Below, piece after piece: positions 35,694-47,685 of a DNA stretch of 64,000 nucleotides. A program made the position numbers and the translations under genes. The notes beneath the pieces are model-generated. The model did no database searches. It was not told the origin of the DNA and saw only the letters and a list, made by a program, of their open reading frames with translations. Position 1 is the first letter of the stretch, and each line of letters begins with the position of its first letter. Where the stretch lies: contig NZ_OCMY01000001.1 in NCBI RefSeq assembly GCF_900215435.1, positions 806,001 to 870,000 on the forward strand, written 5' to 3'. This DNA is from Candidatus Pantoea floridensis. GTDB taxonomy: Bacteria; Pseudomonadota; Gammaproteobacteria; Enterobacterales; Enterobacteriaceae.

Positions 35694-36965
35694 TTATTCA
35701 CCAGAAGCCTGGGCTTCGTGCTTTCCATAAATCAACATTGGCTCAGATTGACCCTCAATAACTGACTCATCAATCACTACTTTTTCGATATCATCCATTG
35801 AAGGCAAGTCATACATGGTTTCGAGTAGTGCGCCTTCCACGATGGAGCGCAGACCACGAGCACCTGTTTTACGCGACATCGCTTTTTTGGCGATAGCCGT
35901 TAATGCCTCGTCACGGAACTCAAGTTCAACGCCTTCAAGATTGAACAGCGCCTGATACTGTTTTGTTAACGCGTTCTTAGGCTCACGCAGGATCTGAATC
36001 AACGCCTCTTCGCTCAGTTCGCTCAGCGTTGCCACAACCGGCAGACGACCAATGAACTCAGGAATCAGGCCAAATTTAATCAGATCTTCAGGTTCAACCT
36101 GCGACAGCAGTTCACCTTCGCTCGCTTTCTGCGATTTACCTTTCACCGTTGCACCGAAGCCGATACCCGATCCTGTCTCAACGCGCTGAGAAATCACTTT
36201 GTCGAGACCGGCAAATGCGCCACCACAGATGAACAGAATCTTAGAGGTATCAACCTGCAAGAATTCCTGCTGCGGGTGTTTACGTCCGCCCTGCGGCGGT
36301 ACCGCAGCCACGGTGCCTTCAATCAGTTTTAACAGCGCTTGCTGTACACCTTCGCCCGAAACGTCACGGGTGATCGACGGGTTGTCTGACTTACGAGAAA
36401 TCTTGTCGATCTCATCGATGTAGACAATGCCGCGCTGTGCTTTCTGCACGTCGTAGTCACATTTTTGCAGCAGCTTCTGGATGATGTTTTCAACATCTTC
36501 ACCCACATAGCCCGCTTCGGTCAGCGTAGTGGCATCGGCCATGGTAAATGGCACATCCAGTAAGCGCGCCAGCGTTTCTGCCAGCAGGGTTTTACCGCTA
36601 CCGGTTGGACCGATCAGCAAAATGTTACTTTTGCCCAGTTCGATGCCATTGCTGGTATCGCCATTGCGCAAGCGTTTGTAGTGGTTGTATACCGCTACCG
36701 CGAGCACTTTCTTCGCCCTTTCCTGACCAATAACATAATCATCAAGGTGATGGCGGATTTCATGCGGCGTCGGCAGTGAGCTGCGCTCGCGGTGCGGCGC
36801 AACTTCTTTGATCTCTTCACGAATGATGTCGTTGCAGAGATCAACGCACTCATCGCAAATGTACACTGACGGCCCGGCAATTAGCTTACGGACTTCATGC
36901 TGGCTTTTGCCGCAGAAAGAGCAGTACAGCAACTTACCTGAACCGTCTTTGCGCTTATCTGTCAT
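35694..36965 (-). CDS. clpX: ClpX unfoldase of the ClpXP protease
   Basis: 423 residues. Zinc-binding domain with Cys15, Cys18, Cys37 and Cys40; Walker A GPTGSGKT at 119-126; the ClpP-binding loop SGIGFGA (IGF). It recognises tags such as SsrA, unfolds substrates and feeds them to ClpP. It follows clpP by 129 bases on the same strand and shares its heat-shock promoter. Confidence 0.98.
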   Translation of the reverse strand: MTDKRKDGSGKLLYCSFCGKSQHEVRKLIAGPSVYICDECVDLCNDIIREEIKEVAPHRERSSLPTPHEIRHHLDDYVIGQERAKKVLAVAVYNHYKRLRNGDTSNGIELGKSNILLIGPTGSGKTLLAETLARLLDVPFTMADATTLTEAGYVGEDVENIIQKLLQKCDYDVQKAQRGIVYIDEIDKISRKSDNPSITRDVSGEGVQQALLKLIEGTVAAVPPQGGRKHPQQEFLQVDTSKILFICGGAFAGLDKVISQRVETGSGIGFGATVKGKSQKASEGELLSQVEPEDLIKFGLIPEFIGRLPVVATLSELSEEALIQILREPKNALTKQYQALFNLEGVELEFRDEALTAIAKKAMSRKTGARGLRSIVEGALLETMYDLPSMDDIEKVVIDESVIEGQSEPMLIYGKHEAQASGE

Positions 36966-37094
36966 CAGCTAACCTCTTTTGTTTCTCAGACCAAATTTGT
37001 TGTACGGCTCTGGCCGCACATCAACGGCCGATATTCATTCAACCCATCTGCCTGTTCCCCGTTAACTATAGCGTAAGGGACAGACAGATGTGTC

Positions 37095-37718
37095 TTATTG
37101 GCGATGCGTCAGGATTGAATCGACTAAGCCATACTCTACCGCTTCGCCCGCTGAGAGGAAACGATCGCGCTCGGTATCGCGTTCAATCTCTTCCAGCGAT
37201 TTGCCGGTGTGCTCAGCCATCAACTCATTCATGCGCTGTTTCACTTTCAGAATTTCGCGCGCATGGATTTCGATATCCGTCGCCTGACCCTGATATCCGC
37301 CCAGCGGCTGATGAATCATCACACGTGAATTAGGCAGGCAGAAGCGTTTGCCTTTGGTGCCTGCAGTCAGCAGGAACGCGCCCATTGAACAAGCCTGGCC
37401 CATACAAATGGTACTTACATCAGGCTTGATAAATTTCATTGTGTCATAAATAGACATTCCCGCAGTAATCACGCCGCCTGGCGAGTTAATGTAGAGATAA
37501 ATGTCTTTTTCAGGATTCTCAGCTTCCAGAAACAGCATCTGCGCCACGATCAGGTTAGCCATATGATCCTCAACCTGACCGGTCAGGAAGATCACACGCT
37601 CTTTGAGCAGGCGAGAGTAGATGTCGTAGGAACGCTCGCCGCGCGAGGTTTGTTCAACCACCATAGGCACCAGCGCCATGTGCGGTGCAGTAAATTCACG
37701 ATCGCCACTGTATGACAT
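37095..37718 (-). CDS. clpP: ClpP protease subunit
   Basis: 207 residues, E. coli length. A short propeptide ([14 protein letters not shown]; cleavage before Ala15) and the catalytic triad: Ser111 in QACSMGAF, His136 in MIHQPLGG and a C-terminal Asp near 185. It forms the 14-mer chamber used with ClpX or ClpA. The ATG follows CAGGAGACGGTA. Confidence 0.98.
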   Translation of the reverse strand: MSYSGDREFTAPHMALVPMVVEQTSRGERSYDIYSRLLKERVIFLTGQVEDHMANLIVAQMLFLEAENPEKDIYLYINSPGGVITAGMSIYDTMKFIKPDVSTICMGQACSMGAFLLTAGTKGKRFCLPNSRVMIHQPLGGYQGQATDIEIHAREILKVKQRMNELMAEHTGKSLEEIERDTERDRFLSAGEAVEYGLVDSILTHRQ

Positions 37719-38002
37719 TACCGTCTCCTGATAAATTTCATTGGCAACATTCTGTACCGATTTTACGTGAGGCGCGCCGGGAAAACTATGCGCGGTCCTC
37801 TCACTCCGACATAACAGGACGGTTAATCAGCCAGTCTCACTGTTTTCATGCATTCTCCCTGTATCTGGGGATGCTGCCCAGTTGTTTCAAGCATAACAAC
37901 CTTTTGCCCATTCGCTAACACGGAAAAAGAGCTTAGCGGATAATTTGCCGATTAATTAAGCAAATAGACGACAAATCTGCGCACTTAACGCCAGAAACGA
38001 AA
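37719..38002. other. clpP-tig intergenic region
   Basis: Gene-free. It holds the clpP leader, a sigma-32-type promoter (37862-37891) and the region just downstream of the tig terminator. I see no small gene in it. Confidence 0.6.
37862..37891 (-). promoter_or_regulatory. Heat-shock (sigma-32) promoter of clpPX
   Basis: On the minus strand CTTGAAA, 14 bases, then CCCCAGATA, a close match to the sigma-32 consensus (CTTGAA / CCCCATNT), about 145 bases before clpP. Confidence 0.85.
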
Positions 38003-38034
38003 AAGCCCGCGACTTTTCAGTCACGGGCTTAGCA
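38003..38034 (-). terminator. Terminator of tig
   Basis: AAGCCCG...CGGGCTT stem with a T run on the minus strand, 20 bases after the tig stop. Confidence 0.85.
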
Positions 38035-38053
38035 CTTACGGTTAACGAACGAA

Positions 38054-39358
38054 TCAAGCCGCTGAGGTTTGGTTCATCAGTTCCTGGAAGTTAGTGGCTT
38101 TATCGGTGACTTTCGCTTTCGCCAGTACCGCTTCAACCGCTTGCTCTTCCAGAGCCACGTTGCGCATGTTGTTCATCAGCTCGCTATTCTTGCTGTAGAA
38201 CTCAATCACTTCCTGCGGATCTTCGTACGCAGAAGCCATTTCTTCAATCAGCGCTTTAACGCGATCTTCGTCAGCCTGCAGCTCGTTGATGCGAATCACT
38301 TCGCCCAACAGCAGTCCAACAACAACGCGACGTTTAGCCTGCTCTTCGAACAGTTCACGTGGCAGTTCCAGCGCTTGCTTCTCGTTGCCACCAAAACGCT
38401 GTGCCGCCTGACGACGCAGAACGTCGATTTCGCTGTCGATCAGCGCTACCGGTACATCGATTTCGTTAGCGTTAACCAGACCGTCGATCGCTTGAGACTT
38501 CACGCGATTACGGATAGCGCCTTTCAGCTCGCGATCCATGTTCTTACGCACTTCAGCACGCAGACCGGCAATTGAACCATCTTCCACGCCAAAGCGCTTG
38601 ATGAACTCTTCTGTCAGCTCTGGCAGCTCACGGGTTTCAACTTTCTTCAGCACGATTTCGAACTTCGCGTCTTTCCCTTTCAGGTTTTCAGCGTGGTAAT
38701 CGTCTGGGAATTTCACGTCGATAGTGAAGGTTTCGCCGGCTTTATGGCCAACAACGCCCTCTTCGAAGCCTGGGATCATACGGCCCTGGCCCATTGCCAG
38801 CACGAAGTCAGAGGCTTTACCGCCTTCGAATTCTTCACCGTCAACTGAACCGCTGAAGTCGATGGTAGCGCGATCTTCAGCCGTTGCTGCTGCATCGCTC
38901 TCTTTCCAGGTCGCCTGCTGCTTCTGCAGGGTTTCCAGCATGGTATCAACGTCAGCGTCGGTCACTTCTACCACTGGCTTCTCAACTTCGATAGCGTCCA
39001 GGCCTTTCAGCTCAACTTCTGGATACACTTCGAACTCAACCGCGTAGGTGAAGTCTTCGCCTTCTTTATATTCGCCCGGCACATAGTTTGGTGCGCCAGC
39101 CGGATTGATTTTCTCTTTGATGATGGCGTCAACGAAGTTGCGCGTCATCAGCTCGCCCAGCACGTCCTGGCGAACAGAAGCACCGTAGCGCTGAGAAATG
39201 ATGTGTGCCGGCACCTTGCCTTTACGGAAACCGTCGATACGGACTTTCTTAGCCACTTCCACCAGTTCTTTCTTCACTGCGCTTTCGATGCTGTCAGCTG
39301 CAACAGTAATCGAAATGCGACGGCCCAGACCCTGAGTGGTTTCTACTGAAACTGTCAT
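38054..39358 (-). CDS. tig: Trigger factor
   Basis: 434 residues (E. coli 432). The ribosome-binding tail has [12 protein letters not shown] (about 44-55). The central FKBP-type prolyl isomerase domain (about 155-240) has [20 protein letters not shown], followed by a helical C-terminal chaperone domain. It binds ribosomal protein L23 and shields nascent chains. A GAGGTAACAAG leader precedes the ATG. It lies upstream of clpPX-lon, as in all enterobacteria. Confidence 0.97.
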   Translation of the reverse strand: MTVSVETTQGLGRRISITVAADSIESAVKKELVEVAKKVRIDGFRKGKVPAHIISQRYGASVRQDVLGELMTRNFVDAIIKEKINPAGAPNYVPGEYKEGEDFTYAVEFEVYPEVELKGLDAIEVEKPVVEVTDADVDTMLETLQKQQATWKESDAAATAEDRATIDFSGSVDGEEFEGGKASDFVLAMGQGRMIPGFEEGVVGHKAGETFTIDVKFPDDYHAENLKGKDAKFEIVLKKVETRELPELTEEFIKRFGVEDGSIAGLRAEVRKNMDRELKGAIRNRVKSQAIDGLVNANEIDVPVALIDSEIDVLRRQAAQRFGGNEKQALELPRELFEEQAKRRVVVGLLLGEVIRINELQADEDRVKALIEEMASAYEDPQEVIEFYSKNSELMNNMRNVALEEQAVEAVLAKAKVTDKATNFQELMNQTSAA

Positions 39359-39617
39359 CTTGTTACCTCAAAAAATCACGTGCTCGGTCAACTTCAGACA
39401 CCACACATAAATGCGCCGTATCCAACAACCGGGACGGCCTCTGCAGGCAGAACCTAATCCCTGTCACCAGAAGCGTCCCGAAGACATTCCGGAAAAATAG
39501 ACGCCGCATTATAGCGGCATCGCTGGAATGAGTCGAGGCTGCAAACTCACCACTTTTTAGCGGTTTTGCTGCTTTTTTGCGCCGTGGATCGCGTTTAAGG
39601 GGAATAAAGGAAAAGAA

Positions 39618-39640
39618 AACGGCCTGCTGGCCGTTTTTAG
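39618..39640 (-). terminator. Terminator of bolA
   Basis: AACGGCC-TGCT-GGCCGTT stem 25 bases after the bolA stop; T residues lie on both sides. The stretch 39359-39617 is otherwise the tig promoter and leader, with no gene seen. Confidence 0.75.
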
Positions 39641-39659
39641 ATGACGTGGTGATAAGGTT

Positions 39660-39974
39660 TCAGGCGAGCGTCCCGGCACCGCGACAGTTTGGTGAAGCCA
39701 ATACGGTATCCTGTAATCCATCCCACTCTTTTTGCGTATAGGTGTGCAGTGCCAGCGCGTGCACGCTGCCTGCTAGCTCAGCGGCCAGTTCACCATAAAT
39801 GGCGCGATGACGCTGCAAAAAGCGCTGACCGGTAAATCGATCGCTGACAATCACCACTTTAAAGTGACTTTCAGAACCGGCGGGCACGTTATGACGATAG
39901 CTCTCATCATGCACTTCAAGATGTGCAGGCTCGAAAGCGTTACGCAGCTTTTCTTCTATTTGTTCGCGAATCAT
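39660..39974 (-). CDS. bolA: Transcriptional regulator BolA
   Basis: 104 residues from the ATG at 39974 ([20 protein letters not shown]), preceded by AAAGGAGTG. The class II KH-like fold has the [20 protein letters not shown] helix-turn-helix and the [11 protein letters not shown] end. BolA controls cell shape and biofilm genes and forms [2Fe-2S] complexes with monothiol glutaredoxin through conserved histidines. The longer frame to 40277 runs through the divergent yajG promoter and is not used. Confidence 0.94.
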   Translation of the reverse strand: MIREQIEEKLRNAFEPAHLEVHDESYRHNVPAGSESHFKVVIVSDRFTGQRFLQRHRAIYGELAAELAGSVHALALHTYTQKEWDGLQDTVLASPNCRGAGTLA

Positions 39975-40240
39975 GATTAACACTCCTTTCCGGCGAGCGC
40001 TGTGCCCATCTGTATAAATATTAGTAGGTTTTTTGCCGCTTCCGCAGGTTAGCCGGAAATAAATCCCCCGCGCTGCGCATAGTAACCCGCTTATCTGCCA
40101 GGTCAACCGGACGACGTTCCCGTTAACCTGAAAAAATCCTTTACAATCAATTTCCATTCGCACGGGGCTTTTTTCACCGCTGCGCAATGCTATGATGGCC
40201 GCAGTTTTGCAAACCAACCCATATGCTAACGAGAATGAGT

Positions 40241-40819
40241 ATGTTGAAAAAACTGTTATTCCCTCTGCTGGCTGCATTTATTTTGGCCGGCTGTGCCAGC
40301 AACACCACAACACTGGATATTCAACCGAAGATCCAACTTCCTCAGCAAGATCCCAGCCTGATGGGTATTACCATCAGCGTTAACGGTGCCGATCAACGTT
40401 CCGATCAGGCGCTGGCGAAAGTTAACCGTGATGGTCAGCTGATCACGCTGACCCCATCGCGCGATCTGCGTTTCCTGCTGCAGGAAGTGCTGGAGAAGCA
40501 GATGACGTCGCGCGGTTACATGATCGGCCCAAGCGGCGCAGTTGATCTGCAAATCGTGGTTAACGGCTTATATGCAGACGTGACCCAAGGTAACGTGCGT
40601 TATAGCATCACCACCAAGGCTGATATTTCAATTATTGCTACCGCGAAGAACGGTAACAAGCAGGTGAAAAACTATCGCCAGACTTATAGCGTAGAAGGGG
40701 CATTCACGGCCACTAACGAGAAAATCACCAACGCCGTTAACTCAACGCTGAGTGATGTGATCGCTGATATGGCGCAGGACACCAGCGTGCATAACTTTAT
40801 TAAGCAGAACGCCCGCTAA
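40241..40819 (+). CDS. yajG: YajG family lipoprotein
   Basis: 192 residues. Lipobox LAGC with lipidation at Cys18 and Ala at +2 (outer-membrane sorting by the usual rule). The body is an alpha/beta DUF-type domain with [20 protein letters not shown]. In-frame ATGs six and two codons earlier exist; the chosen start gives the usual YajG N-terminus [18 protein letters not shown]. Function is unknown. It precedes ampG (54 bases), with a hairpin between them. Confidence 0.9.
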   Translation: MLKKLLFPLLAAFILAGCASNTTTLDIQPKIQLPQQDPSLMGITISVNGADQRSDQALAKVNRDGQLITLTPSRDLRFLLQEVLEKQMTSRGYMIGPSGAVDLQIVVNGLYADVTQGNVRYSITTKADISIIATAKNGNKQVKNYRQTYSVEGAFTATNEKITNAVNSTLSDVIADMAQDTSVHNFIKQNAR

Positions 40820-40831
40820 TTTCCGCAGTAA

Positions 40832-40856
40832 TCTGCCCGGCGACATTCAGCCGGGC
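40832..40856 (+). terminator. Hairpin between yajG and ampG
   Basis: GCCCGGC-GACATTCA-GCCGGGC followed by TTCATTT; a weak terminator that probably allows some read-through into ampG. Confidence 0.55.
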
Positions 40857-40873
40857 TTCATTTCAGGTTGGTT

Positions 40874-42349
40874 ATGACTTCTCACTATCTACGTATTTTC
40901 ACCCAACGCAATGCGGCGGTATTGCTGCTGCTGGGTTTTGCCTCCGGCTTACCGCTGGCGTTAACCGCCGGGACATTGCAAGCGTGGATGACGGTAGAGA
41001 ATGTTGACCTGAAAACCATCGGGTTCTTCTCCCTTGTCGGTCAGGCTTATGTATTTAAGTTTTTGTGGTCGCCGATGATGGATCGCTATACGCCGCCGTT
41101 TCTCGGCCGGCGTCGCGGCTGGCTGCTGGTCACGCAGCTGGCATTGATTGGCGGCATTATCGCCATGGGTTTTATGCAGCCGTCACGTGATTTAGTGCTA
41201 CTGGCTGCATTAGCGGTATTGGTTGCCTTCTGCTCTGCTTCGCAGGATATCGTGTTTGACGCCTGGAAAACCGACGTGCTGCCGCCGGAAGAGCGCGGCA
41301 GTGGCGCAGCCATAACCGTACTGGGTTACCGTTTGGCGATGTTGATTTCGGGCGGACTGGCGCTGTGGCTAGCAGATCGTTATCTCGGCTGGCAGGCCAC
41401 TTATTGGCTGATGGCGCTGTTAATGGTACCGGGACTCATCGCAACACTGCTAGCGAAAGAGCCAGCAACGCCAGCGCGGGAACCGCATACATTACGTCAG
41501 GCCGTGACCTTCCCGCTGAAAGATTTCTTCCAGCGCAATAATGCCTGGCTGCTGATCACCCTCATCATCCTGTATAAGCTGGGTGATGCCTTTGCTGCAT
41601 CACTTACCACTACCTTCCTGATTCGCGGCGTTGGCTTCACTGCCGGTGACGTTGGCCTGGTTAACAAAACGCTCGGCCTACTCGCGACGATTATCGGCGC
41701 GCTGTATGGCGGAGTGTTAATGCAGCGCTTGAGTTTGTTCCGGGCGCTGATGATCTTTGGCGTGCTGCAAGCCGTTTCCAATTTCGCTTACTGGCTATTG
41801 GCCGTGACGTCACCGCACCTGTGGAGCATGGCGAGTGCCGTGTTTATCGAGAACTTGTGTGGTGGCATGGGTACGGCGGCTTTTGTTGCGCTATTAATGA
41901 CGCTATGTAATAAGTCTTTCTCGGCGACGCAGTTCGCGCTGCTTTCTGCCCTTTCGGCCGTTGGGCGAGTTTACGTCGGACCCGCCGCCGGCTGGCTGGT
42001 GGAATTGTGGGGCTGGCCAACCTTTTACGCTTTTACCGTTTTTGCTGGCGTTCCAGGCTTGCTGCTGCTTTGGCTGTGTCGCGGCACCTTGCACCATATC
42101 CAGCAAAGTGGCGAGTTTGTGATGCGCAGTTTATGGCCGCAGGGCTATCGCTGGACGGTTCGTTTATTCAGCGTTGGCTGCGGTTTACTGGCCGTGTGGC
42201 TGCTCTCGCTCGCCCTGAATGCCACTGGCATGCTGCCGCTTGATGCACTACTCACACCGATGTTTGAGATTGGAATGGCCGTTGCGCTGCTCGCCGTTGC
42301 TTTAGGCGTAATTTTAGATGCTTTAGCGTTAAGAAAAATGCCCCGATAA
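40874..42349 (+). CDS. ampG: Muropeptide permease AmpG
   Basis: 491 residues from the ATG at 40874, exactly the E. coli length. Major-facilitator fold with up to 14 helices. Conserved GFASGLPLALTAGTLQAWMT (about 21-40) and the FLGRRRGW loop are visible. It imports anhydromuropeptides for cell-wall recycling, which also feeds AmpR-controlled beta-lactamase induction. The order bolA-yajG-ampG-cyo is conserved. Confidence 0.96.
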   Translation: MTSHYLRIFTQRNAAVLLLLGFASGLPLALTAGTLQAWMTVENVDLKTIGFFSLVGQAYVFKFLWSPMMDRYTPPFLGRRRGWLLVTQLALIGGIIAMGFMQPSRDLVLLAALAVLVAFCSASQDIVFDAWKTDVLPPEERGSGAAITVLGYRLAMLISGGLALWLADRYLGWQATYWLMALLMVPGLIATLLAKEPATPAREPHTLRQAVTFPLKDFFQRNNAWLLITLIILYKLGDAFAASLTTTFLIRGVGFTAGDVGLVNKTLGLLATIIGALYGGVLMQRLSLFRALMIFGVLQAVSNFAYWLLAVTSPHLWSMASAVFIENLCGGMGTAAFVALLMTLCNKSFSATQFALLSALSAVGRVYVGPAAGWLVELWGWPTFYAFTVFAGVPGLLLLWLCRGTLHHIQQSGEFVMRSLWPQGYRWTVRLFSVGCGLLAVWLLSLALNATGMLPLDALLTPMFEIGMAVALLAVALGVILDALALRKMPR

Positions 42350-42798
42350 AATCGGGATTAGGAAAAGGTTAATTGTTTGCCCCGGAATAATTGGCTAAAA
42401 ATATCGCCTACTCTTTTTTACCAATAGCATTTTTTTTATCGCGAATTAGAAACATTAAATTAACATCAAAGGCTAATATTTAAATCCGGTGAGCAATTAG
42501 TTTGTTTAAAAGTCATCGCCAAAATGATGCAGAAATGTTAAATAAATGAGCATTAAGAGTACGGTTTATACTTTCCCTGATTTTTCTGCGGTTTCTATCA
42601 TTGTTTTTTGTTATATTGACGCCAACTGCTTGTCGCAGTTAATAATTTGTCACCCTGCGTAACATCTGTGACACCCTTAGCAAAAGGTGTCAACAGCCTT
42701 CTGACACATCCTTAAGCTGGTTTACACTGCATAAACCTTCCCGTAAAATGCGCGCACACTTAAACGACAATAGAGCCCTTTGTCATTGAGGTCGTTAA
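42350..42798. promoter_or_regulatory. Promoter region of the cyo operon
   Basis: 449 bases, AT-rich, no gene seen. It includes a TGACACC (42669-42675) / GGTGTCA (42686-42692) dyad about 105 bases before cyoA and several TTAAT/GTTAA-type stretches. In E. coli this region is repressed by ArcA and Fnr; I cannot assign exact sites here. Confidence 0.55.
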
Positions 42799-43725
42799 AT
42801 GAGACTCAGTAAATACAATAAAAGTTTGGGGATTTTGTCATTAATTGCAGGCGCTGTATTACTCAGTGGCTGCGATAGTGCGTTGTTAAATCCCAAGGGA
42901 CAGATTGCACTGGAGCAACGTTCGCTGATTCTGACAGCTTTTGGCTTGATGATGATCGTGGTTATCCCGGCAGTCTTCATGGCAGTATTTTTTGCCTGGA
43001 AATATCGGGCAACCAATACTAATGCAACCTATAGCCCTAACTGGTCACACTCAAACAAAGTGGAAGCCGTGGTTTGGACCATTCCGATCCTGATCATTAT
43101 CTTCCTCGGCGTTTTGACCTGGAAATCAACCCACGCGCTGGAACCAAGCAAACCGCTGGCTTCTGACGTTAAACCGGTTGAGATCGATGTAGTGGCGCTG
43201 GATTGGAAATGGCTGTTTATTTACCCAGAACAGGGTATTGCAACCGTTAACCAAATTGCCTTCCCGGCAAATACTCCGGTGAACTTCAAGATCACCTCCA
43301 ACTCCGTGATGAACTCCTTCTTTATTCCTACTCTCGGCAGCCAGATCTACGCGATGGCCGGTATGCAGACCAAACTGCATCTGATCGCCAACGAGCCAGG
43401 AACATTTGACGGTATCTCTGCAAACTTCAGTGGTCGTGGTTTCTCTGGTATGAAGTTCAAAGCCATTGCAACCAAAGACGATGCGGAATTCCAGCAGTGG
43501 GTGGCCAAAGTTAAAGCGGCACCTAACACGCTGACCACCATGGATGATTTCGAGAAAGTGGCTACGCCAAGCGAAAATCACCCGGTGGAATATTTCTCAA
43601 CTGCTAATCCAGAACTGTTCAAGCAAGTTATTGATAAGTTCATGATGAGCCACGGGAAGATGGACATGCCAGAGCATAAAGGTATGGACATGAGTCACGC
43701 CGCTTCCGCGGGAGCCGAGGAATAA
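42799..43725 (+). CDS. cyoA: Cytochrome bo3 ubiquinol oxidase subunit II
   Basis: 308 residues. Lipoprotein signal with LLSGC (lipidation at Cys25), two membrane helices, and a cupredoxin domain (about 125-230) that lacks the CuA ligands, as expected of a quinol oxidase. The His/Met-rich tail ([20 protein letters not shown]) is unusually metal-binding in appearance. First gene of cyoABCDE, separated from cyoB by four bases. Confidence 0.97.
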   Translation: MRLSKYNKSLGILSLIAGAVLLSGCDSALLNPKGQIALEQRSLILTAFGLMMIVVIPAVFMAVFFAWKYRATNTNATYSPNWSHSNKVEAVVWTIPILIIIFLGVLTWKSTHALEPSKPLASDVKPVEIDVVALDWKWLFIYPEQGIATVNQIAFPANTPVNFKITSNSVMNSFFIPTLGSQIYAMAGMQTKLHLIANEPGTFDGISANFSGRGFSGMKFKAIATKDDAEFQQWVAKVKAAPNTLTTMDDFEKVATPSENHPVEYFSTANPELFKQVIDKFMMSHGKMDMPEHKGMDMSHAASAGAEE

Positions 43726-43729
43726 TACG

Positions 43730-45712
43730 ATGTTCGGAAAATTAACACTGGATGCAGTGCCATACCACGAACCCATTATCGTGGTTACGGTTGCCGCTAT
43801 CATTCTGGGTGGTCTGGCGCTGGTTGCGGCGATTACCTATTTTGGTAAGTGGCAGTACCTGTGGTCTGAATGGTTCACCTCCATCGACCACAAAAAACTG
43901 GGTATCATGTACATCATCATGGCCTTCGTCATGTTGCTGCGCGGCTTTGCCGATGCGGTAATGATGCGTACCCAACAAGTGATGGCTTCCGCTGGGGAAG
44001 CTGGCATTCTACCGCCGCACCACTACGACCAGATCTTCACCGCGCATGGCGTGATCATGATCTTCTTCGTGGCGATGCCTTTCGTGGTAGGTCTGATGAA
44101 CATCGCGGTACCGCTGCAAATCGGTGCACGTGACGTTGCCTTCCCGTTCCTGAACAACCTGAGCTTCTGGTTTACCGCGATCGGTGTGATCCTGGTGAAC
44201 ATCTCTCTGGGTGTGGGCGAGTTTGCACAGACCGGCTGGTTGGCTTATCCGCCGCTTTCGGGTGCGGAGTACAGTCCTGGCGTCGGGGTCGATTACTGGA
44301 TCTGGAGTCTGCAGCTGTCCGGTATCGGTACCACACTGACCGGTATCAACTTCTTCGTTACCATTCTGAAGATGCGTGCACCGGGCATGGACCTGTTCAA
44401 AATGCCGGTATTCACCTGGGCATCACTGTGTACTAACGTCCTGATCATCGCTGCGTTCCCGGTACTGACCGTTACGCTGGCTCTGTTGACACTTGACCGT
44501 TATCTCGGCTTCCATTTCTTCACCAATGAAATGGGCGGTAACATGATGATGTATGTCAACCTGATTTGGGTCTGGGGTCACCCAGAAGTGTACATCCTGG
44601 TTCTGCCGGTGTTTGGTGTCTTCGCTGAAGTCACTGCAACCTTCTCTAAAAAGCGTCTGTTCGGTTACACCTCACTGGTGTGGGCGACCATCGCGATTAC
44701 CGTACTGTCGTTCATTGTTTGGCTGCACCACTTCTTTACCATGGGTGCCGGCGCGAACGTAAACGCCTTCTTCGGTATCATGACGATGATCATCGCCATC
44801 CCGACCGGCGTGAAAATCTTCAACTGGCTGTTCACCATGTATCAGGGTCGCGTTGAGTTCCACTCAGCGATGCTGTGGACCATCGGCTTCCTGGTTACCT
44901 TCTCTATTGGTGGTATGACAGGTGTTCTGCTGGCGGTTCCAGGTGCAGACTTCATTCTGCACAACAGCCTGTTCCTGATTGCCCACTTCCATAACGTGAT
45001 TATCGGTGGTGTGGTGTTCGGTTGTATGGCTGGCGTGACCTACTGGTTCCCGAAAGCATTTGGCTTCACGCTGAATGAAAAATGGGGTATCCGCGCGTTC
45101 TGGTTCTGGATCATCGGCTTCTTCGTGGCATTCATGCCGCTGTATGCGCTGGGCTTCATGGGTATGACGCGTCGTATCAGCCAGGACATCGATCCTCAGT
45201 TCCACACTCTGCTGGTGGTTGCAGCAGGCGGTGCGGCGCTGATCGCTTGCGGTATCCTGTGCCAGATTACCCAGTTCTACGTTTCAGTGCGTGACCGTGA
45301 CCAGAACCGCGATCTGACCGGTGACCCGTGGGGTGGCCGTACGCTGGAGTGGGCAACTTCTTCACCACCGCCGTTCTATAACTTTGCCGTTATCCCACAG
45401 ATTCACGAGCGTGATGCGTTCTGGGAAATGAAAGAGAAAGGCGAAGCGTATAAGCAGCCAGAAAAATATGAAGAAATTCATATGCCGAAAAACAGCGGTG
45501 CAGCTGTTGTTATCGCGGCTCTGATGACTGTCTTCGGTTTCGCAATGATCTGGCATATCTGGTGGCTGGCTGGCCTCACCTTCCTGGGTACTATCGTGAC
45601 CTGGATTGTGAAGAGCTTCGATGAAGACGTGGATTACTACGTACCGGTTGCCGAAGTCGAGCAGATCGAGAAGAAGCACTTTGACGAAATCAGCAAAGCA
45701 GGTCTGAAATAA
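43730..45712 (+). CDS. cyoB: Cytochrome bo3 ubiquinol oxidase subunit I
   Basis: 660 residues, 15 membrane helices. It carries the haem b, haem o3 and CuB centres. [15 protein letters not shown] contains the cross-linked His-Tyr pair, and LHHFFTMG has the two other CuB histidines. [13 protein letters not shown] has the haem histidines near the C-terminal third. It reduces O2 to water and pumps protons. It overlaps cyoC by one base (TAATG). Confidence 0.98.
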   Translation: MFGKLTLDAVPYHEPIIVVTVAAIILGGLALVAAITYFGKWQYLWSEWFTSIDHKKLGIMYIIMAFVMLLRGFADAVMMRTQQVMASAGEAGILPPHHYDQIFTAHGVIMIFFVAMPFVVGLMNIAVPLQIGARDVAFPFLNNLSFWFTAIGVILVNISLGVGEFAQTGWLAYPPLSGAEYSPGVGVDYWIWSLQLSGIGTTLTGINFFVTILKMRAPGMDLFKMPVFTWASLCTNVLIIAAFPVLTVTLALLTLDRYLGFHFFTNEMGGNMMMYVNLIWVWGHPEVYILVLPVFGVFAEVTATFSKKRLFGYTSLVWATIAITVLSFIVWLHHFFTMGAGANVNAFFGIMTMIIAIPTGVKIFNWLFTMYQGRVEFHSAMLWTIGFLVTFSIGGMTGVLLAVPGADFILHNSLFLIAHFHNVIIGGVVFGCMAGVTYWFPKAFGFTLNEKWGIRAFWFWIIGFFVAFMPLYALGFMGMTRRISQDIDPQFHTLLVVAAGGAALIACGILCQITQFYVSVRDRDQNRDLTGDPWGGRTLEWATSSPPPFYNFAVIPQIHERDAFWEMKEKGEAYKQPEKYEEIHMPKNSGAAVVIAALMTVFGFAMIWHIWWLAGLTFLGTIVTWIVKSFDEDVDYYVPVAEVEQIEKKHFDEISKAGLK

Positions 45713-46326
45713 TGTCAACTGAAACTGCAAAACACCACCACGACGCCCATGCGGAGCATGGGCATCACGATGCAGGAGCCAATAAAGTCTTTGGCTTCTG
45801 GATCTACCTGATGAGTGACTGCATTATCTTCGCAACCCTGTTTGCGACCTATGCAGTTATGGTCAATAACACTGCCGGTGGCCCGGCAGGTAAAGACATC
45901 TTCGAACTGCCGTTCGTTCTGGTCGAAACCGCGCTGCTGCTGCTCAGCTCCATTACTTATGGCATGGCAGTGATCGCGATGAACAACCAGAACAAAGGCT
46001 CGGTCATCAGCTGGTTAGCCTTGACCTTCCTGTTCGGTGCAGGCTTCATCGGGATGGAAATCTATGAATTCCATCACCTGATCAAGGAAGGCTTCGGTCC
46101 TGACCGCAGCGGCTTCCTGTCAGCGTTCTTTACGCTGGTCGGCACGCACGGTCTGCACGTGACCTCTGGTCTGATCTGGATGGCAGTGATGATGTTCCAG
46201 ATTTCTAAACGTGGTCTGACTGCAACCAACCGCACCCGTATCATGTGCCTCAGCCTGTTCTGGCACTTCCTGGATGTGGTGTGGATCTGCGTATTCACCG
46301 TTGTCTACCTGATGGGAGCCATGTAA
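45712..46326 (+). CDS. cyoC: Cytochrome bo3 ubiquinol oxidase subunit III
   Basis: 204 residues, five membrane helices. The His-rich N-terminus ([17 protein letters not shown]) precedes the first helix, [34 protein letters not shown] and [13 protein letters not shown] are the family signatures. It supports assembly and proton uptake of the oxidase and binds no cofactor. Start and stop overlap the neighbours, giving tight coupling. Confidence 0.97.
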   Translation: MSTETAKHHHDAHAEHGHHDAGANKVFGFWIYLMSDCIIFATLFATYAVMVNNTAGGPAGKDIFELPFVLVETALLLLSSITYGMAVIAMNNQNKGSVISWLALTFLFGAGFIGMEIYEFHHLIKEGFGPDRSGFLSAFFTLVGTHGLHVTSGLIWMAVMMFQISKRGLTATNRTRIMCLSLFWHFLDVVWICVFTVVYLMGAM

Positions 46327-46655
46327 TGAGTCATTCTGTTAACGAACATGGCGCTTCGCACGGTAGCGTGAAGTCTTACATGATCGGCTTCGTCCTCTCG
46401 ATCATCCTGACCGGTATTCCGTTCTGGATGGTGATGGATGGCGGCGCTTCACACGGCACCATTCTGGGTGTGGTTCTGGTGTGTGCGGTGGTTCAGGTGC
46501 TGGTTCACCTGGTCTACTTCCTGCACTTAGACAGCAAATCAGAAGGTGGCTGGAACATGGTGGCCATCGTCTTCTCAGCACTCATCATCTTGATTGTTGT
46601 TGTAGGCTCACTGTGGATTATGTGGAACCTCAACTACAACATGATGGCCCACTAA
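46326..46655 (+). CDS. cyoD: Cytochrome bo3 ubiquinol oxidase subunit IV
   Basis: 109 residues from the ATG at 46326, sharing a base with the cyoC stop; a longer frame upstream only overlaps cyoC. Three membrane helices, with [19 protein letters not shown] between the second and third, the COX4-pro signature. Helps CuB insertion and complex assembly. Confidence 0.96.
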   Translation: MSHSVNEHGASHGSVKSYMIGFVLSIILTGIPFWMVMDGGASHGTILGVVLVCAVVQVLVHLVYFLHLDSKSEGGWNMVAIVFSALIILIVVVGSLWIMWNLNYNMMAH

Positions 46656-46666
46656 AGAGTCGCGTA

Positions 46667-47554
46667 ATGATTAAGCAATACCTGCAAGTAACAAAACCAG
46701 GAATTATTTTCGGCAATTTAATTTCTGTGATCGGTGGATTCCTGCTGGCTTCGAAAGGCAGCATTGATTACACCCTGTTTCTCGCCTCACTGGTTGGCGT
46801 ATCGCTGGTTGTCGCATCAGGTTGTGTTTTCAACAACGTGATTGACCGCGATATCGACATCAAAATGGAGAGAACGCGGAACCGTGTTCTGGTCAAAGGC
46901 CTGATCTCGGCGAAAGTAAGCCTGGTTTATGCAACCGCATTGGGTATTGCTGGCTTTGCGTTGCTGTATTTCGGCGCTAATCCGCTGGCCATGTGGCTGG
47001 CGGTGATGGGCTTCGTGGTTTACGTAGGCGTTTACAGCCTCTATATGAAGCGTAACTCGGTCTACGGCACGCTGATTGGTAGCCTCTCTGGCGCTGCGCC
47101 GCCAGTGATTGGCTACTGCGCGGTGACCAACCAGTTTGATGCTGGCGCGTTGATTTTACTGGCTATCTTTAGCCTGTGGCAGATGCCGCACTCCTATGCG
47201 ATTGCCATCTTCCGCTTTAAAGATTACCAGGCTGCCAACATTCCGGTGCTGCCGGTAGTGAAAGGCATCTCGGTGGCAAAAAATCATATTACGCTGTATA
47301 TCCTGGCGTTCATGATTGCCACGCTGATGCTGACGCTTGGCGGTTACGCGGGCTACAAATATCTGGTGGTGGCTGCAGCCGTGAGCGTGTGGTGGCTCGG
47401 CATGGCGCTCTCAGGTTACAAAACCTCAAACGATAAAGTTTGGGCGCGTAAACTGTTTGTGTTCTCAATTGTCGCAATCACCGCATTGAGCGTGATGATG
47501 TCGGTTGATTTCATGACGCCCGCGTCAAAAGATCTGCTGACTTACGTCTGGTAA
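46667..47554 (+). CDS. cyoE: Haem O synthase (protohaem IX farnesyltransferase)
   Basis: 295 residues from the ATG at 46667, eleven bases after cyoD. UbiA-type prenyltransferase with about nine helices and the first Asp-rich motif [15 protein letters not shown]. It adds a farnesyl group to haem b to make the haem O needed by CyoB; the farnesyl donor comes from IspA, encoded at 57959. Followed by a strong terminator. Confidence 0.97.
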   Translation: MIKQYLQVTKPGIIFGNLISVIGGFLLASKGSIDYTLFLASLVGVSLVVASGCVFNNVIDRDIDIKMERTRNRVLVKGLISAKVSLVYATALGIAGFALLYFGANPLAMWLAVMGFVVYVGVYSLYMKRNSVYGTLIGSLSGAAPPVIGYCAVTNQFDAGALILLAIFSLWQMPHSYAIAIFRFKDYQAANIPVLPVVKGISVAKNHITLYILAFMIATLMLTLGGYAGYKYLVVAAAVSVWWLGMALSGYKTSNDKVWARKLFVFSIVAITALSVMMSVDFMTPASKDLLTYVW

Positions 47555-47574
47555 TACAGCACCGCAAATGGAGT

Positions 47575-47607
47575 AAAGGGCGCGAATTTCGCGCCCTTTC
47601 TTTTTGT
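47575..47607 (+). terminator. Terminator of the cyo operon
   Basis: AAAGGGCGCGAA-TTTCGCGCCCTTT long stem followed by CTTTTTG, 21 bases after cyoE. Confidence 0.9.
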
Positions 47608-47685
47608 TACCACTGCTTAAGAACAAATGTTTTACCCGCCCTGCCCTGCTGCCTAAAATGGGCACAGCATAATTTTGAGGTAAAC